Origin: Micromonospora_J zhanjiangensis
GTDB taxonomy: Bacteria > Actinomycetota > Actinomycetes > Mycobacteriales > Micromonosporaceae
NCBI RefSeq assembly: GCF_042650605.1
Contig: NZ_JBHSBN010000018.1
Coordinates: forward strand, 1-64,000
DNA length: 64,000 bases
Direction of reading: 5' to 3'
Each line of letters begins with the position of its first letter. The first letter of the stretch is position 1. A model generated the notes under the pieces. That model was not told where the DNA came from and made no database searches. It saw nothing but the letters and a program-made list of their open reading frames with translations. Below are positions 16,024-24,110 of this stretch, piece after piece. Both the position numbers and the translations under genes were made by a program.

Positions 16024-16240
16024 TGGTTGACGAACTCCTCAAGAGCGCTACTCAACGTCAATATAATATGACGGTGAGTGTGGATGGGTTCGGGCCTCAT
16101 TGCCCGAGCGACCGGCAGCGTACCTGCTCAATGCCACTGGCGGGGGCCCGCGAACGGCGACATGCCGATGGGAGCGGTCCCGGCCGGTTCTCCGGATGAA
16201 ATCCGGCGGTGCCGCCGACCGCCCGGACCGGTGCGCCGGT

Positions 16241-16253
16241 TAGGGTGCTGAGC
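16241..16253 (+). promoter_or_regulatory. -10 region of purNH
   Basis: TAGGGT (16241-16246) is 7 nt before the GTG at 16254. No RBS is present; leaderless start predicted. Confidence 0.5.
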
Positions 16254-18473
16254 GTGACTGAGCCCGGATCGGCCGCCCGCGTCGTCGTACTGGTCTCCGG
16301 ATCGGGCAGCAATCTCCAGGCGCTTCTGGACGCCGGCCGCGACCCGGCGTACGGCGCTCGGGTCGTCGCGGTCGGCGCGGACCGGGACGGTATCACGGGT
16401 CTGGAGCGTGCCGAGGCGGCAGGACTGCCGACCTTCGTCTGCCCGGTCAGGTCCTATCCCAGTCGCGAGGACTGGGACCGGGCGCTCACCGAGCGGGTCG
16501 CCGAGTACCGGCCCGACCTGGTCGTCTCCGCCGGTTTCCTGAAGCTCGTCGGCGCGCACTTCCTCGCCGCCTTCGGCGACCGATACCTGAACACCCACAA
16601 CGCCCTGCTGCCCGCGTTCCCCGGGATCCACGGCCCGCGGGACGCGCTCGCATACGGCGTCAAGGTCGCCGGGGCGACCCTGTTCTTCGTCGACGCGGGC
16701 GTCGACACCGGCCCGATCGTCGCCCAGGTGGCGGTGCCGGTGCTCGACGACGACGACGAGGACACCCTCACCGAACGCATCAAGCAGGCCGAGCGGCAGC
16801 AGTTGGTCGAGCAGGTCGGCCGGCTGGTCCGCGAGGGCTGGACCATCACCGGACGAAAGGTCTCGATCGGCGTGAGCAACCCCTCCTCGGACGGCCGCCG
16901 TCCGGTCCGGCGCGCCCTGGTCAGCGTGTACGACAAGGCCGGACTGACCGACCTCGCGCAGGCTCTGCACAACGCCGGGGTGGAGATCGTCTCCACCGGC
17001 AGCACCGCCGGGGTCATCTCGGCGGCCGGCATCCCGGTCACCCCGGTCGAGGAGGTCACCGGCTTCCCGGAGTGCCTCGGCGGGCGGGTCAAGACCCTGC
17101 ACCCGAAGGTGCACGCCGGCCTGCTGGCCGACCTGCGCCTGGACGACCACGTCCGGCAGTTGGACGAGTTGGGCGTCCGGCCGTTCGACCTGCTGGTGTC
17201 CAACCTCTACCCGTTCCGGGAGACGGTGGCCGCCGGCGCGAGCCCGGACGAGTGCGTCGAGCAGATCGACATCGGCGGTCCGGCGATGGTGCGGGCGGCC
17301 GCCAAGAACCACGCCTCGGTGGCCGTGGTGACCAGCCCCGCCGCGTACCCGATGGTGTTGCGCGCCCTGGCCGGCGGCGGCTTCACCCTCGCCGAGCGCC
17401 GCGCGTTCGCGGCGCGGGCCTTCGCCGACATCGCCGAGTACGACGTGGCGGTGGCCAACTGGTTCGCGGCGACGGCGGAGCCCGCGGCGGCCTCGGCACC
17501 CGCGGCGCCCGAGCGGGACTGGCCCGAGTTCGCCGGCCTCGCCCTGGGTCGGCGCGCCACCCTGCGGTACGGGGAGAACCCGCACCAGCGGGCGGCGCTC
17601 TACACCGATCCGGACGCGCCGGCCGGGCTGGCCCAGGCCGAGCAGCTGCACGGCAAGGAGATGTCCTACAACAACTACGTCGACGCCGACGCGGCGTGGC
17701 GGTCGGCCAACGACTTCGGCCCGGACCTGCCGGCGGTCGCCATCATCAAGCACGCCAACCCGTGCGGCATCGCCACCGGCACGGACGTGGCCGAGGCCCA
17801 CCGCAAGGCGCACGCCTGTGACCCGGTCTCCGCGTACGGCGGGGTGATCGCCGTGAACGGCACCGTCTCGGTCGAGCTGGCCAAGCAGATCGCGGACGTC
17901 TTCACCGAGGTGGTCGTCGCGCCCGACTTCGCGGCCGAGGCGATCGAGGTGCTCTCCGGCAAGAAGAACCTGCGGCTGCTGCGGGCACCGGCCTGGCGCC
18001 CGCAGCCGGCCGAGTGGCGGCAGGTCAGCGGCGGCGTACTGGTGCAGTTGGCCGATCGGATCGACGCCCCCGGCGACAACCCGGACAGCTGGCGGCTGGT
18101 AGCCGGCGACCCGGCGGACGCCGAGACGCTGCGCGACCTGGCGTTCGCCTGGCGGGCGATCCGTTCGGTGAAGAGCAACGCCATCCTGCTGGCCCGCGAC
18201 GGGGCCACCGTCGGGGTGGGGATGGGACAGGTCAACCGGGTCGACTCGGCGTACCTGGCGGTCAGCCGCGCCGGTGCCGAGCGGGCGCGGGGCGCGGTGG
18301 CCGCGTCGGACGCCTTCTTCCCGTTCGCGGACGGCCTGCAGGTGCTCATCGACGCGGGGGTCCGGGCCGTCGTGCAGCCCGGCGGCTCGGTACGCGACGA
18401 GGAGGTCCTGGCCGCCGCCCAGGCCGCCGGCGTCAGCATGTACCTCACCGGCACCCGCCACTTCTTCCACTGA
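16254..18473 (+). CDS. purNH: PurN-PurH in-frame fusion: GAR formyltransferase / AICAR formyltransferase-IMP cyclohydrolase
   Basis: 739 residues in one open frame from the GTG at 16254. Residues about 5-205 are PurN: VVVLVSGSGSNLQALLD, THNALLPAFPGIHG (catalytic His) and the Asp loop FFVDAGVDTGPIVAQ. From about 215 on it is PurH: the MGS-like cyclohydrolase part (ALVSVYDKAGL, STGSTAGVI, GGRVKTLHPKVHAGLL) and the AICAR transformylase part (LRYGENPHQ, AIIKHANPCGIATG, SNAILLARDG, ending TGTRHFFH). Together they do steps 3, 9 and 10 of purine synthesis, two of them with 10-formyl-THF, which FolD (19283) helps supply. These are normally two genes with a 4-nt overlap; here a GTGAGC at 16872 keeps the old junction but in the same frame. 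PurH could also start there. Confidence 0.93.
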   Translation: MTEPGSAARVVVLVSGSGSNLQALLDAGRDPAYGARVVAVGADRDGITGLERAEAAGLPTFVCPVRSYPSREDWDRALTERVAEYRPDLVVSAGFLKLVGAHFLAAFGDRYLNTHNALLPAFPGIHGPRDALAYGVKVAGATLFFVDAGVDTGPIVAQVAVPVLDDDDEDTLTERIKQAERQQLVEQVGRLVREGWTITGRKVSIGVSNPSSDGRRPVRRALVSVYDKAGLTDLAQALHNAGVEIVSTGSTAGVISAAGIPVTPVEEVTGFPECLGGRVKTLHPKVHAGLLADLRLDDHVRQLDELGVRPFDLLVSNLYPFRETVAAGASPDECVEQIDIGGPAMVRAAAKNHASVAVVTSPAAYPMVLRALAGGGFTLAERRAFAARAFADIAEYDVAVANWFAATAEPAAASAPAAPERDWPEFAGLALGRRATLRYGENPHQRAALYTDPDAPAGLAQAEQLHGKEMSYNNYVDADAAWRSANDFGPDLPAVAIIKHANPCGIATGTDVAEAHRKAHACDPVSAYGGVIAVNGTVSVELAKQIADVFTEVVVAPDFAAEAIEVLSGKKNLRLLRAPAWRPQPAEWRQVSGGVLVQLADRIDAPGDNPDSWRLVAGDPADAETLRDLAFAWRAIRSVKSNAILLARDGATVGVGMGQVNRVDSAYLAVSRAGAERARGAVAASDAFFPFADGLQVLIDAGVRAVVQPGGSVRDEEVLAAAQAAGVSMYLTGTRHFFH

Positions 18474-18539
18474 CCGACACCGCACCCTCCCGCGCACCGG
18501 GCTGTGCCCCCGTTGGGTCGCACGGGATCGGGCGGCCGG

Positions 18540-19169
18540 TCAGGCCGAGCGGAGGGTCAGGGCAGCGGTGCCGCCGTCCGCGCGGGCGGCCCGGATGACC
18601 CAGCAACCGGCGAGCGGGAAGGTCCAACCGGTGCCCCACTCGTCGCCGGGTCGGGTCCAGGTGCTGCCGCCGTGCTTGTCCGGGCCCCACTGCGGCCGGA
18701 CCTGCCGCCCGTCGGGCCCGGTCGCGAGGACGGCCAGGTCACCGTCGCCGGTCATCCGTAGCACGATCTTGACTTCCCGACCGGCGGGGATGCCGCCCTG
18801 GTGGTCGGGGGTGAGGAACAGCAGCGCCCACAACGACCGGTCGCCGGCGCCCTCGACCTCGAAACCGTTCGGACCGGGGGAGTAGCGGGGGCCGGCCGGA
18901 CAGGCCGGCGCCGGCCCGCCGGTGGGTGGCACGGGCGCGGCGCCGGCCGCCAGCGGGCTGCCCGCCGCCGGTGAGCCGGCGGTCGTCGACGCTGGTACGG
19001 CGCTCGTCGCCGGACCGGTGGTCGACGGTGGTGTGGCGCCCGGGGTGCAGCCGGCGAGCAGCAGGAGCGGCGCGAGTAACAGCTGTGCCCGGCGGGCCCG
19101 GACCGGCCGGTGCACCGATGGCGATCCAGGCGGGGGAGGGGTGTGCGGCGGTCGACTCATGCCCATCAC
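18540..19169 (-). CDS. Predicted lipoprotein, unknown function
   Basis: 209 residues from the GTG at 19169 (GGAGGG 7 nt upstream; ATGs at 19166 and 19160 are alternatives). A positively charged start, hydrophobic LLLAPLLLLAGC with a clear lipobox (LAGC), then a Thr/Ser/Pro/Ala-rich spacer to about residue 90. The C-terminal 115 residues form a compact domain with many Trp and Gly (SLWALLFLTPDHQGG, VKIVLRMTGDGDL, GCWVIRAARADG) whose two Cys may pair. It looks like a surface-exposed beta-rich domain. I do not recognise the family. It is convergent with purNH and divergent from folD. Confidence 0.65.
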   Translation of the reverse strand: MMGMSRPPHTPPPPGSPSVHRPVRARRAQLLLAPLLLLAGCTPGATPPSTTGPATSAVPASTTAGSPAAGSPLAAGAAPVPPTGGPAPACPAGPRYSPGPNGFEVEGAGDRSLWALLFLTPDHQGGIPAGREVKIVLRMTGDGDLAVLATGPDGRQVRPQWGPDKHGGSTWTRPGDEWGTGWTFPLAGCWVIRAARADGGTAALTLRSA

Positions 19170-19282
19170 GAGTCCGCCCTCCGTCTCCCGGTTCCATTCC
19201 CGGTTCCCGCGTGCCGATCGGCGGGTGACGGCATCGGGTGGTGGCGGTCCGGCCGGGTGGCGCGCGTGAGACGATCAGGAGC

Positions 19283-20143
19283 GTGACAGCGATCGTTCTG
19301 GACGGCAAGGCAACCGCGGCGGAGATCAAGGACGAGCTCCGGATCCGGGTCAAGGCGCTCGCGGAGCGGGGAGTGGTCCCGGGTCTGGGCACCGTCCTGG
19401 TCGGCGCGGATCCCGGTTCGCAGGCGTACGTCAACGGAAAGCACCGGGACTGCGCCGAGGTGGGCATCGCCTCGCTGCGTCGGGAGCTGCCGGCGGACGC
19501 CACCCAGGACCAGGTCGAGGCGGTCGTCGCCGAACTCAACGCCGACCCGGCCTGCCACGGCTACATCGTCCAGCTGCCGCTGCCCGAGCACCTGGACACC
19601 CAACGGGTGCTGGAGCGGATCGACCCGGACAAGGACGCCGACGGGCTGCACCCGGTCAACCTCGGCCGGCTGGTGCTCGGCTACGCCGGGCCGCTGCCGT
19701 GCACCCCCCGGGGCATCGTCGAGCTGCTCCGCCGGTACGACGTACCGCTGCGCGGCGCCGAGGTGGCCGTGGTCGGCCGGGGCAACACCGTCGGTCGTCC
19801 GCTCGGCCTGCTGCTGACCCGGCGCAGCGAGAACGCGACCGTCACCCTCTGCCACACCGGCACCCTGGACCTCGCGAAGCACACCCGGACGGCCGACGTG
19901 GTGATCGTCGCCGCGGGCGTACCGGGGCTGCTCACGGCGGACATGGTCTGCTCGGACGCGGTGGTGGTCGACGTCGGCATCACCCGGGTGGTCGGCGCGG
20001 ACGGCAAGGGCCGCTACACCGGCGACGTCGCGTCGGAGGTGGCGGACGTGGCCAGGGCGGTCGCCCCGATGCCCGGCGGAGTGGGCCCGATGACCAGGGC
20101 CATGCTGCTGACCAACGTGGTCGAACGCGCCGAGCGCGGCTGA
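19283..20143 (+). CDS. folD: Methylenetetrahydrofolate dehydrogenase / methenyl-THF cyclohydrolase
   Basis: 286 residues. The GTG at 19283 gives the family start (TAIVLDGKATAAEIKDEL). Catalytic Lys lies in YVNGKHRDCAEVGI (YVxxK), with QLPLPEHLD and DADGLHPVNLGRL before the Rossmann half (VVGRGNTVGRPLGLLL, TLCHTGT, VGITRV). The C-terminal PMPGGVGPMTRAMLL is diagnostic. It interconverts 5,10-methylene-THF and 10-formyl-THF using NADP, in the cytoplasm, and so supplies formyl groups for PurN and PurH just upstream. AGGAG lies very close to the GTG, so the mode of initiation is unclear. Confidence 0.95.
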   Translation: MTAIVLDGKATAAEIKDELRIRVKALAERGVVPGLGTVLVGADPGSQAYVNGKHRDCAEVGIASLRRELPADATQDQVEAVVAELNADPACHGYIVQLPLPEHLDTQRVLERIDPDKDADGLHPVNLGRLVLGYAGPLPCTPRGIVELLRRYDVPLRGAEVAVVGRGNTVGRPLGLLLTRRSENATVTLCHTGTLDLAKHTRTADVVIVAAGVPGLLTADMVCSDAVVVDVGITRVVGADGKGRYTGDVASEVADVARAVAPMPGGVGPMTRAMLLTNVVERAERG

Positions 20144-20268
20144 CGCCGGCCGACCCGGCGGTCCCGGGATGGGTGATCCGGTCAACGGCCGACGCCCCTG
20201 ACCCGTTGAGTGCCAACATGACTGATACGGTCCGGAAAAAGCCGTCGCGTACAGGGAGTGGGACGACC

Positions 20269-21222
20269 ATGGGTAAGGGTAAGGTCACCGTCGTCGGTGC
20301 CGGTTTCTACGGCTCGACCACCGCGCAGCGCCTGGCCGAGTACAACGTCTTCGACACGGTCGTGATCACCGACATCGTGGACGGCAAGCCGGAGGGGCTG
20401 GCGCTGGACCTCAACCAGTCGCGCCCGATCGAGGGCTTCGAGACGAAGGTCGTCGGAAAGACCACCGGCCCGAGCGGCGAGGGCTACGAGGTCATCGAGG
20501 GCTCCGACGTCGTGGTCATCACCGCCGGACTGGCCCGCAAGCCGGGCATGAGCCGGATGGACCTGCTGGAGACCAACGCCAAGATCGTCCGCCAGGTCGC
20601 CGAGAACGTCGCCAAGTTCGCCCCGAACGCCGTCGTGATCGTGGTCTCCAACCCGCTCGACGAGATGACCGCGATGGCCCAGCTGGCCACCCAGTTCCCG
20701 AAGCAGCGGGTGCTCGGCCAGGCCGGGATGCTGGACACCGCCCGGTTCAGCAACTTCGTCGCCGAGGCGCTGGACGTACCGGTGGGCTCGGTGCGGACGC
20801 TGACCCTCGGCTCGCACGGCGACACCATGGTCCCGGTCCCGTCCCGCAGCACCGTCGACGGCAAGCCGCTGCGCGAGGCGATGCCGGCCGAGCAGATCGA
20901 GGAGCTCGTGGTCCGGACCCGCAACGGCGGCGCCGAGGTGGTCGCGCTGCTGAAGACGGGTTCGGCGTACTTCGCGCCGTCGGCGGCGGCGGCCCGGATG
21001 GCGCGGGCCGTCATCGAGGACTCCGGCGAGGTCATGCCGGTCTGCGCCTGGGTCGACGGTGAGTACGGCATCTCGGGCGTCTACCTGGGCGTCGAGGCCG
21101 AGATCGGCCGGGAGGGCGTCCGCAAGGTCGTCGAAACCCCGCTGGACTCCGACGAGCTGGCCGCGCTGAACGCCGCCGCCGAGGCCGTCCGGGCCAAGCA
21201 GTCGGACATCGCCAACCTCTGA
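20269..21222 (+). CDS. mdh: Malate dehydrogenase, lactate-dehydrogenase-like type
   Basis: 317 residues from the ATG at 20269 (AGGGAG 10 nt upstream). NAD-binding VTVVGAGFYGSTTAQRLAE, followed by the acidic residue of VVITDI that favours NAD. The substrate loop ARKPGMSRMDLL carries the Arg that selects malate over lactate, and the catalytic His is in GSHGDTMV. Length and sequence match the Bacillus-type LDH-like MDH rather than the longer actinobacterial MDH of Streptomyces. It converts malate to oxaloacetate in the TCA cycle, next to isocitrate dehydrogenase downstream and sucCD upstream. Confidence 0.93.
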   Translation: MGKGKVTVVGAGFYGSTTAQRLAEYNVFDTVVITDIVDGKPEGLALDLNQSRPIEGFETKVVGKTTGPSGEGYEVIEGSDVVVITAGLARKPGMSRMDLLETNAKIVRQVAENVAKFAPNAVVIVVSNPLDEMTAMAQLATQFPKQRVLGQAGMLDTARFSNFVAEALDVPVGSVRTLTLGSHGDTMVPVPSRSTVDGKPLREAMPAEQIEELVVRTRNGGAEVVALLKTGSAYFAPSAAAARMARAVIEDSGEVMPVCAWVDGEYGISGVYLGVEAEIGREGVRKVVETPLDSDELAALNAAAEAVRAKQSDIANL

Positions 21223-21257
21223 CGACGGCTCAGCCGCCCGTTCGGCGGCAGACCGAC

Positions 21258-21292
21258 ACCGCCCCGCGACCCGCACCGGGTCGCGGGGCGGT
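21258..21292 (+). terminator. Terminator after mdh
   Basis: Perfect 16-bp stem (21258-21273 with 21277-21292), loop CAC. Confidence 0.8.
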
Positions 21293-21412
21293 CCGCTTCC
21301 GGGACGGGGTCGGCTTCAACCTGGTCTACCTGGGTACGGGTAAGGAGAGCATCGAGCCGGAGAGCCTGCGGCAGCGGTCGGCCCGGGCCGGGGTGGCGCG
21401 CCGGAGGGCATC

Positions 21413-21428
21413 CAGTACGCTCGTACTG
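21413..21428. promoter_or_regulatory. Palindrome in icd upstream region (candidate operator)
   Basis: CAGTACGCTCGTACTG: 7 of 8 positions in each half are complementary. It lies 34 nt before the icd GTG and overlaps the TACTGT stretch, a possible -10. Confidence 0.35.
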
Positions 21429-21461
21429 TTGACTACCGTCCCCCGAGAGGAGCGCCCGGCC

Positions 21462-22679
21462 GTGGCGAAGATCAAGGTGACCAACCCGGTCGTCGAACTC
21501 GACGGCGACGAGATGACCAGGATCATCTGGAAGCAGATCCGCGAGCAGTTGATCCTGCCCTACCTCGACGTCGACCTGCGTTACTACGACCTGTCGATCC
21601 AGCACCGCGACGCCACCGACGACCAGGTCACCGTCGACGCCGCCAACGCCATCAAGGAACACGGCGTGGGCGTGAAGTGCGCGACCATCACCCCGGACGA
21701 GGCCCGCGTCGAGGAGTTCGGCCTCAAGAAGATGTGGCGTTCGCCGAACGGCACGATCCGGAACATCCTCGGCGGTGTCGTCTTCCGCGAGCCGATCATC
21801 ATGTCCAACGTGCCGCGGCTGGTGCCCGGCTGGACCAAGCCGATCATCATCGGCCGGCACGCGCACGGCGACCAGTACAAGGCCAGCGACTTCGTCGTCC
21901 CCGGCCCGGGCACGGTGACCATCACGTACACCCCGTCCGAGGGCGGCGACCCGATCGAGATGGAGGTCGCCAACTTCCCCGGCGGCGGCATCGCGATGGG
22001 CATGTACAACTTCGACGAGTCGATCCGGGACTTCGCCCGCGCCTCGTTCCGGTACGGCCTGGACCGTGGCTACCCGGTCTACCTGTCCACCAAGAACACC
22101 ATCCTCAAGGCCTACGACGGCCGGTTCAAGGACATCTTCGCCGAGGTGTTCGAGAACGAGTTCAAGTCGGAGTTCGACGCCGCCGGCATCACCTACGAGC
22201 ACCGGCTGATCGACGACATGGTCGCCGCCGCGCTCAAGTGGGAGGGCGGCTACGTCTGGGCCTGCAAGAACTACGACGGTGACGTGCAGTCCGACACCGT
22301 CGCCCAGGGCTTCGGCTCGCTGGGCCTGATGACCTCCGTGCTGCTCTCCCCGGACGGACGTACCGTCGAGGCCGAGGCCGCGCACGGCACGGTGACCCGG
22401 CACTACCGGCAGTACCAGAAGGGCGAGAAGACCTCGACCAACCCGATCGCCTCGATCTACGCCTGGACCCGGGGCCTGGCCCACCGGGGCAAGCTGGACG
22501 GTACCCCGGCGGTCACCGAGTTCGCCGACACCCTGGAGCGGGTCATCGTCGACACCGTCGAGGGCGGCCAGATGACCAAGGACCTCGCCCTGCTGATCAG
22601 CCGGGACGCGCCGTGGCTGACCACCGACGAGTTCATGAACGCCCTGGACGAGAACCTCGCCAAGAAGATCAACGGCTGA
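21462..22679 (+). CDS. icd: NADP-dependent isocitrate dehydrogenase (eukaryotic-like, homodimeric type)
   Basis: 405 residues from the GTG at 21462 (GAGAGGAG about 9 nt upstream). Family features: VELDGDEMTRIIWKQIRE at the start, CATITPDEARVEEFGLKKMWRSPNGTIRNILGG (phosphate and substrate binding), VPGWTKPIIIGRHAHGDQY, the metal-binding DDMVAAALKWEGGYVWACKNYDGDVQSD, and AHGTVTRHYRQYQKGEKTSTNPIASIYAWTRGL, where the His/Arg are typical of NADP users. It oxidises isocitrate to 2-oxoglutarate. The gene is monocistronic, with terminators on both sides. Confidence 0.95.
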   Translation: MAKIKVTNPVVELDGDEMTRIIWKQIREQLILPYLDVDLRYYDLSIQHRDATDDQVTVDAANAIKEHGVGVKCATITPDEARVEEFGLKKMWRSPNGTIRNILGGVVFREPIIMSNVPRLVPGWTKPIIIGRHAHGDQYKASDFVVPGPGTVTITYTPSEGGDPIEMEVANFPGGGIAMGMYNFDESIRDFARASFRYGLDRGYPVYLSTKNTILKAYDGRFKDIFAEVFENEFKSEFDAAGITYEHRLIDDMVAAALKWEGGYVWACKNYDGDVQSDTVAQGFGSLGLMTSVLLSPDGRTVEAEAAHGTVTRHYRQYQKGEKTSTNPIASIYAWTRGLAHRGKLDGTPAVTEFADTLERVIVDTVEGGQMTKDLALLISRDAPWLTTDEFMNALDENLAKKING

Positions 22680-22697
22680 CCCCGGTCACCCGCCGCG

Positions 22698-22731
22698 AAG
22701 GCCCGCCGACCCGATCGGGGCGGCGGGCCTT
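22698..22731 (+). terminator. Intrinsic terminator after icd
   Basis: 11-bp perfect stem (22698-22708 with 22721-22731), 12-nt loop and TTTT run. Confidence 0.88.
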
Positions 22732-22933
22732 TTCGCGTACGGGAAAAAGGGGCCGCCCCGCGCGGGCCCGAGCGGACGCCGGTACGTCACCCGGGGCGGC
22801 CTCGGCTCGTTGGACTAGGTGGATGCGATGCCAGTCGCGTCCGGGAGAACCGGCCGATCGAGAGTCCACCCCGCCTGGGGTGGACGCCCGGAGGTCTCTC
22901 CGGCTGTCGCGCACAGCCAGCCGTCCCTTCCCA

Positions 22934-22961
22934 GCGGGGGGCCCTGTCCCGGGCCCCCCGC
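22934..22961. terminator. GC-rich hairpin downstream of galT
   Basis: Perfect 11-bp stem (22934-22944 with 22951-22961), 6-nt loop, 21 nt after the galT stop on the minus strand. Confidence 0.65.
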
Positions 22962-22981
22962 GCCCCCGTCCGGGGCGGCGG

Positions 22982-24061
22982 TCAGGCCGCCTGGCGGAGC
23001 AGGTCCGCGGCCTGTTCGGGGGCGATGTCGTTGATGAAGACGCCCATCGCCGACTCCGAACCGGCGAGGTACTTCAGCTTGTCGGCCGCCCGCCGGATGC
23101 TGAACAGCTGCAGGTGCAGGTGGCCCAGCTCCCGGTCGGTCCGGACCGGGGCCTGGTGCCAGGCCGAGATGTACGGCATCGGCTTGTCGAACAGCCGGTC
23201 GAACCGGCGCAACAGGTCCAGGTAGAGCGGGCCGAACGCGTCCCGCTCGGCGTCGTCCAACGCCGGGATGTCCGGCACCGGCCGGTGCGGGGCGAGGTGC
23301 ACCTCGAACGGCCAGCGGGCCGCCGCCGGCACGTACGCGGTCCAGTGCTCGTTCTCCGCGACCACCCGGTCCTTGGCGGCCCGCTCGGCGGCCAGCACGT
23401 CGGCGTACAGGTTGCCGCCGCCGGTGCGCTCGGCGTGCCGCCGCGCCGCCGCCAGCATCGCCCGGGTACGCGGCGTGACGAACGGGTACGCGTAGATCTG
23501 GCCGTGCGGGTGGTGCAGCGTCACGCCGATCTCCACGCCCCGGTTCTCGAAGCAGAACACCTGCTCCACCCCGGGCAACCCGGACAGCGCGGTGGTCCGG
23601 TCGGCCAACGCGTCCAGCACGGTACGTACCCGGGGCGGGGCCAGCCGGGCGAACGAGCTGTCGTGCTCGGCGGTGAAGCAGACCACCTCGCACCGCCCGG
23701 TCCCGGGCCGGGTCGGTGACAGCGGGGTCAGCTCACCGGCGGGCTCCCCGGGCCGGTCGCTGAACGACGGGAACCGGTTCTCGAAGACGGCCACGTCGTA
23801 GTCGTACGCCGGGATCTCGGTGGACCGCTCGGGCGTCGACGGGCACAGCGGGCACTGGTCGGTCGGCGGGAGGAAGATCCGGGTCTGCCGGTGCGCGGCG
23901 ACCGCCACCCACTCGTCCACCAGCGGGTCGTAGCGCAGCTGCGAGGCCGGCGGTGGCGGTGGCAGGTCCCGCCGGTCCGGCACCTCCCGGACGGCGTCGT
24001 CGCGCTCGTCGAAATAGATCAACTCGCGCCCGTCGGCGAGTCGGACCGCGGTGCGTCTCAT
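22982..24061 (-). CDS. galT: Galactose-1-phosphate uridylyltransferase
   Basis: 359 residues. The N-terminal half has LRYDPLVDEWVAVAAHRQTR and the zinc-site CPLCP. The active-site loop is TLHHPHGQIYAYPF (His-Pro-His, the central His becomes uridylylated). C-terminal half: EVHLAPHRPVPDI, WHQAP and the metal/His motif GHLHLQLFSI. It converts UDP-glucose and galactose-1-P to UDP-galactose and glucose-1-P (Leloir pathway). ATG 24061 has TAGCGT 8 nt upstream and no RBS, so it probably has its own leaderless promoter even though the APS kinase gene ends only 49 nt before. galE and galK are not in the window. Confidence 0.93.
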   Translation of the reverse strand: MRRTAVRLADGRELIYFDERDDAVREVPDRRDLPPPPPASQLRYDPLVDEWVAVAAHRQTRIFLPPTDQCPLCPSTPERSTEIPAYDYDVAVFENRFPSFSDRPGEPAGELTPLSPTRPGTGRCEVVCFTAEHDSSFARLAPPRVRTVLDALADRTTALSGLPGVEQVFCFENRGVEIGVTLHHPHGQIYAYPFVTPRTRAMLAAARRHAERTGGGNLYADVLAAERAAKDRVVAENEHWTAYVPAAARWPFEVHLAPHRPVPDIPALDDAERDAFGPLYLDLLRRFDRLFDKPMPYISAWHQAPVRTDRELGHLHLQLFSIRRAADKLKYLAGSESAMGVFINDIAPEQAADLLRQAA

Positions 24062-24069
24062 GCCGACGA

Positions 24070-24075
24070 ACGCTA
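24070..24075 (-). promoter_or_regulatory. -10 region of galT
   Basis: Minus strand TAGCGT, 8 nt before the ATG. The -35 is unclear. Confidence 0.4.
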
Positions 24076-24110
24076 GCGCGCCCGTCGCGGCGGCGGTAAG
24101 TGGGGTGTGA

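Larger units (their letters stand above)
22680..22981. other. Hairpin-rich intergenic region between icd and galT
   Basis: After the icd terminator come three near-perfect hairpins in a row on the + strand (22821-22842, 22864-22885, 22888-22903) and a GC hairpin at 22934-22961. No ORF. This could be a small structured RNA or simply leftover terminators; no family was recognised. Confidence 0.4.

Noticed and set aside
22805..22961. SRP RNA, RNase P RNA, tmRNA or 6C RNA
   Set aside because: I compared with the conserved segments I know of these families and found no match; kept only as an unassigned hairpin cluster.
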